A DNA stretch of 64,000 nucleotides from the NCBI GenBank assembly GCA_017607445.1, contig JAEVHH010000006.1, forward strand, positions 1-64,000, given 5' to 3'. The stretch is from Histoplasma ohiense (lineage: Eukaryota; Ascomycota; Eurotiomycetes; Onygenales; Ajellomycetaceae). Position 1 is the stretch's first letter. Every line of letters begins with the position of its first letter. The notes below the pieces were generated by a model. It searched no databases, was not told the origin of the DNA, and saw only the letters and a list, made by a program, of their open reading frames with translations. The translations under genes were made by a program, and so were the position numbers. This document shows, in pieces, positions 58,993-64,000 of this stretch.

Positions 58993-59956
58993 CTTCTGCT
59001 CAAATCTTCAGCTAGCTTTCTGCTTCTTAAGCTCTCATTCATATTTTAAAGTGAGAGCTCATCTTTTCTCTGTTCTTGTCTATTCACAGACAACACAGCA
59101 TTTACATCTGTGGAGGGTTTACTCAGAGTGATCACATTCAGACATTGATTTATGAAGTGCTCTGATTTGTCACAGTGTATGCAGACTTCTCTGACAATTC
59201 AGTCAGCAGCATTCTTCTCTGAGACATTGAGAATTCTCAGACAACTTGTATTTACATATGAGATTCAGTTCATTGATTCTGATTCAGAGATGGGGAATGC
59301 TGCAGAGTGGTTCAGAGTGTACACATTTATTCAGTGAAATTCTCTGTGATTTTGAAGCATGCAGAACTGAGACAGATTGTTGTTCAATAGATGAAGATCA
59401 GCACAGAATTCACTGTATATTGAGAGTTTTGAATGCTCTACACTTCAGTTATACAATTGAAAATTCAAGTTCTTGAATAATATGTTGATTTTGATGATGT
59501 CATTTCAGTCTTGCCCATCTGCTTCTAGAAGCTTGCAATTGAATTCAGAAAGATAAGTTGTTAATGCAACATTCATCTGATGAGTTTGATTAAGCCAGTC
59601 TAATGCCTTGACTTGAAGTGTAGAATCAAGAAAGAGGAAGTTGAGTTGTTGAAAGACTAACTCTGACATACACTGATGATTCTGACAATGACTCATTCAG
59701 AATTGAAATTTTGCTAATGTGTTGTCATTCAATGTGCTATGAATATACCACATTTGATTGAATAGTGAGTCTATTGCTTGTCCATCAATGTTCAATTTGA
59801 TGTTCACTTTTGACTTTCACACAAGATAGAGTGCTAGATCTCTCTTGTATTTATCAAGAATTGAAAGCTTCTCTCTTGAAGACTTTTCATGAGATGTGGG
59901 TGTAGAAGAAATGGTGAACACAGAAATGCTCATCTCAATAAATCATCATTGCAATT

Positions 59957-60490
59957 TGTAATGGGTGTACTTCGATTAACGATTTGATACTATTCTAATT
60001 ACAGATTACGAATTGATTAAGGAAGGAAAGAGAAAAGAAATCAGAAGAAAAGGTCATATGAAGAGGGTTCTTATAGAGGAAAGTTCAGAGTGGAAGAATA
60101 TCAGAAGCCACTCCACAGTGAAGCATGGAGTGGAAGAACATTAAGGAGTATGCATAAGAATTGTTAGAAACTACACAAGTGCGGAGCATGGAGCAGAGGA
60201 ATCATTGAGGGCTACACAGAAGAATTGTTAGAGACTACACAAGTATAGAACACAGAGCAGAAGAATGTTAGAAGCTACACAGAAGAATCATTAGAGACTA
60301 TACAAATGCAGAGCACAGAGTGGAAGAATGTTAAGAGTTATGCAGAAGAATCATTAGAAACTATACAAGTGCAGAGCACAGAGTGAAAGAACATTGAGGA
60401 TTATATGAGATCACAACAGCCAGAAACAAGTGAATGCAGAAGAGGAGTTGATTGCATAAGATAATTACTAATGAGTGCTAATCCATCACA
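59957..60490 (-). repeat. 3' LTR of gypsy D
   Basis: A 534-bp LTR keeping GTACTTCGATTAACGATTTG and TTACGAATTGATTAAGG, two of the few CpG sites left in the family. It is followed by TTATCCCCTTCTACTGGGG (polypurine tract complement). Confidence 0.87.
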
Positions 60491-63400
60491 TTATCCCCTT
60501 CTACTGGGGTGAGTGAGGACTCATAGATGTTGAGAGTGGTGGTGTCCTTCAAGGCAGACACAGATTCTCAGATTGAATGATTGTATTCTACTCATTTAAT
60601 GAGATATTCACAGCAGCAGTGATTGGTTCTATCATCAAGAATTGCTTTGATTTCCCACTTGAGTTCATTGTCTTCTTCTACAATGACAGATGGCTGTCAA
60701 TTGAAGGTTCTCTGTGAGGAGAATGAATCCTCAGCTGCAGATTGGAGCAGGTTTGTATGAAAGATGTTGTGAATGCTAGATGAGATGTTGAGTTGATAAT
60801 TGTGTGTGTCTAGCACTTTCTTCACTGTATACTTGATGTGATGATAATCTAGTATATGTGAGGAGTGGTCTGTTCTTATGTTCTTGAGATTCAGTCAGAC
60901 TTTGTTTTCTATATGATATTAGATTGTAGAACTCCTTCTGATGTTTGCTTGATCTTTGTAATCTTGCTAGATGCTGATCATTGAAGCTTCTGCTCATTTG
61001 CAGACTTTCTTCAGTTTGCTCATGATATTCTCTGCTGTCTGTATGAGACTGTGGGTGTATGTGGTTTCTCAGAGAGTCTCAGAGAAGTTCAGAACCTCTA
61101 AGTTGTATTCATGTAGAAAAAAGAATGAGCTTACATCTGTTGTAGTGAAATCTCAACTGTTAATCACAATCTCAGCATACAGCAGCAGGTTGCTTCAGTT
61201 GTCTTGTGCATAATTGCAGAACTTACAGAGAATATTCTTTACTGTTTGTATCATTCTCTTGATAGCTTCATCAGTCTCTGAGTGGTACACTGTTGACAAC
61301 TTTTGTTCAATTCTTAGCAATTAGCATACATAGGCTCAGAGTGCACTGATGAATTGACTGTCTCTATCTGACACAATGGATGAAGACAGACTGTGTATAT
61401 GATAGAATGAGCTTCTGATGAAGGCATCTGCAACTACTTTGATGTTCATTTTGTCACAGGACTGTAGTATTACACCCTTGCTGAGTCAGTTGACAATGAC
61501 TAGAATATTTGTAGAACCTCTGCTCTCAGGCAAGAAAACTGCAAAATCAATAGCTATATCACATCAAGTTTGATTGAGAACAGATAGAAGCTTCAGCATC
61601 TCTTTTCAGTGTTCACATCATATCATCACTGAGCTGCAGTGATCACAGTTGTATACAAACTGGTGTATGTCTTTTGATATATCTGATCAGTAGAATTCTT
61701 GAGTGATGATGTTGTACATGATTTCACATTCTGAGTGTCTGATCATTGATGAGTCATGAATTTCTTGCATGATCTGTGTTTGTAGAGATTCTGAATCAGA
61801 GATCCATTGTCTATCTTGAAAGTGTAAGCAGTTGTCATCATTAATCAAACATACTGAGATATCTGTTCTTGGGTATACATCTGCAGGAAATCAGAGTGCT
61901 TTGCTTTGTATAGCTTCAGCAGCTTGTTGTCAGAATTCATCTGCTTCTACTGCTAGTCTTCATTGTTCTTCAAGTGAGGGTTCTTGAGCTCAGAACTGGT
62001 TGATATATACATGAGATTCATCTGATTGTGTAGAACTTTCTATGATTGTGAGATTGATTAATCAATGCTCTCAGTGTTTTCATCTGTCATCTAAGTCATC
62101 AGATGGCATATCTTGTTTTTGATGAAACAGAGCATCTGCAAGAATGTTCTCTACTTCAGATTGATAACAAATTGTGAATGAAAAACAGCTAAGAAACAAT
62201 GATCAATACATATGTCTCTTGATGAGCTTATGAGTGATTGTGAAGTATTCTAAGTTCTTATGATCAGTAACAATCTCAAACTTCTCAACACTCATAAGTT
62301 CAGACTCTCATTTCTCAAAGCATTATATGATCACTAGAAGCTTCTTGTTGTAGATCTTATAGTTGCATTCAGTGGGTAACATCTTTTTCAAGATGAAGGC
62401 ACAAGGTCATAGAACATCTTTGTTATTGTATTACATTAGTACCTCATTTACTACATAACTCAAGATGTCTGTTTTGAGAATTGTATGCTTATCTGAATCA
62501 AATGATTGCAGCATCAGAGTGCTTGTGAACATACACTTCAACTTTTTGAATGCTGCATCTGCTTCATCAGTTCATTGAAATACAGTGTCTTTCTGAATCA
62601 GATCTGTCAGTGATCATACAATATCAGAGAAGTCTTTGATAAATCTTTGATAGAAGTTGATGAATTCTAGAAAGCTTCTAATCTCTTTTACTGAGACTGA
62701 TGCCTCTCAGTTGAGAATTGCTTTCATCTTCTTAGAATCCATACATACATCTTTTTCAGCTTTGATGATGAATTCTAGATAGGTTGTAGACTTGATCTTG
62801 AAGTCACATTTGTCAATATCCACTTGCAGTTCAGCTTTTCATAGATGATCAAGCACTTGCTGTACATGTTTATGATGCTCAATGAGTGATTCATCAGTGA
62901 AGATCAAGATATCATCCATGTACACTGAGACAATCTCATCAAGCAGATCTCATAGAGCTCAGTTAATGTATTTCTGAAATGTACTCAGAGCATTCACTAA
63001 TTCAAAGAGAGTCACTGTCCATTTATATAATCTGTAACATACATGAAAGACAGTTAGTCATTCATCATCTTCATTAATTCTTATCTTGTAGAAGGCTGCA
63101 GAGATGTCAAGTTTTGTAAATCATTTTGCTTTTTCTATCTGTTTAAGTATTTCATTGATGAGTGAGAGAGGGTATCAGTTCTTCTGTGTAATCTTGTTGA
63201 GTTTTTGATAGTCAACACAGAATTGTAAATCTTCTTCTGATTTCTTTGTAAACAGTACAGATGCTGCAGTGGATGAGTTGCTAATATGAATGAAGTCTTT
63301 GTCTAGTAATCTGTTGAGTGTTTTTCATAGAATGAGGAGCTCATTGTGTGATATGCTGTAGAGAGGATCTCAGAGTGATTGTGGGTTCTTACTGTCTTTC

Positions 63401-64000
63401 TTGATGAGCTTGATCATATGATCTATACTGAGTTTTCAGTGAGAGGGAAGCTTTTCAGCTTCTTTCTCATTGAACACATCTGCAAAGTCTTAGTATGATT
63501 TGAGTAGTTTTTTGTGCAGTTTCTTGAAGTCTTTGAGTTCTAACTTTTCTAATGCTTTCTTGATATTCATCATGCTAGCAGTGAACACTTGGATATTCTT
63601 CTTGTTATATATTTGATGAGTTAGTAGTTTGTATGCTTCTGCTGATATCTGGATGAGATCAGTGATTCTATTGACATTCTTTTTGTAAACACAGTCATCT
63701 TCTGGGAAAATAAGACAGTGGTTGTATGTGTTCAACAAGGTTCCAAATTCTGTGAGTCATGATAGACTGAGCATTAGATTGTACTCAAGGTCTTGTATTT
63801 TGTATGTATATATATTCTTTTTCTCATGTTCTCTCACATTGACATTAAATCTTATCATGTTGTAGGAGGTGGATCCTCTGAGGCTGTCAAATCCACTGAG
63901 CTTATGTGGTTTGAGAAAGAGAATATGCTGGAGCTTATGCTTCTCAACCAGCTGGATGTCTATAAAAGTGTAGTGAAGAAAACCACTGTCTACCATTGCT
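59957..64000 (-). mobile_element. Ty3/gypsy chromovirus D, continues past the window
   Basis: The 3' LTR is 59957-60490 (TGTAATGGG to CATCACA). The internal region runs through integrase, RNase H and RT (to about 63490), then the linker 63738-63490 and protease 63996-63757, and is cut by the window end. Its LTR abuts gag of element C, so D is most simply nested in C. The part seen is broken by many stops, with more GG and CC left than in element A. Confidence 0.85.

Larger units (their letters stand above)
54831..59956 (-). mobile_element. Ty3/gypsy chromovirus C, gag interrupted
   Basis: The 3' LTR is 54831-55426. The internal region holds the chromodomain (about 55440-55640: VEEDNELE-stop-EIEAIL, KYLIK), the integrase C-terminus (55830-55633, IHDIFHTNLLQSMAEDSFPS), RNase H (57450-57244), RT, the linker 58674-58372, the protease 58992-58693 and a CCHC knuckle at 59142-59183. 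Gag then runs to 59956, where the LTR of element D starts directly after GCAATT. In element A gag continues at this point (GCAATTCAGTTATCTG). C therefore appears interrupted by D, and its 5' LTR would lie beyond the window. Confidence 0.87.

Overview
This window is a chromosome end of a filamentous fungus. It opens with about 21 perfect C-rich telomere units (CCCTAA), so position 1 is the physical end of the chromosome. Short GT-AG introns, chromodomain-type Ty3/gypsy elements, a LINE with a CCHC-like tail and a telomere-linked RecQ helicase with an OrsD/DUF3505-type zinc-finger N-terminus all fit a member of Dikarya. I cannot name the species from the sequence.

Layout. 1-130: telomere. 131-3343: a 3.2 kb decayed telomere-like array that loses its C residues progressively inwards. 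3344-19401: copy 1 of a subtelomeric block. It holds an inserted gypsy element (3465-9492, with target-site duplication), a solo LTR, a 2.3 kb array of 18-bp units, and the 3' two thirds of an SNF2-like helicase gene whose 5' end (to 20910) lies just outside the block. 22323-25742: an SF1 (UPF1-like) helicase pseudogene. 26783-28115: a LINE 3' end with minisatellites. 28358-33049: a full-length but dead RecQ-type telomere-linked helicase. 33239-42675: copy 2 of the block, without the gypsy insertion and more heavily mutated. 42676-43800: a Ty1/copia remnant fused to the truncated SNF2 copy. 44.1-48.25 kb: AT-rich DNA with small unmutated islands, including a candidate small secreted six-cysteine protein gene (45340-45847). 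48258-64000: three gypsy chromoviruses, all on the minus strand (B truncated, D probably nested in C), with a LINE remnant between B and C.

The three helicase genes are all transcribed towards the telomere. Each can be followed through one reading frame (with two introns in the SNF2-like gene) at full length, broken only by nonsense codons. I counted 27 of these up to the last recognisable motif: 24 TGA, 3 TAG and no TAA. Together with the differences between the two block copies, almost all transitions, this points to a RIP-like process that prefers CpG and CpC (GpG) and largely spares CpA. That is unlike the classical Neurospora RIP context. It explains why the decayed DNA is nearly free of CG, CC and GG yet still rich in CA and TG.

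Most of the window is therefore decayed repeat DNA. The likely live items are the telomere, possibly the small secreted-protein gene, and some weakly mutated LTR or copia sequence. No rRNA, tRNA or CRISPR array was seen. All calls were made by eye, without database searches.
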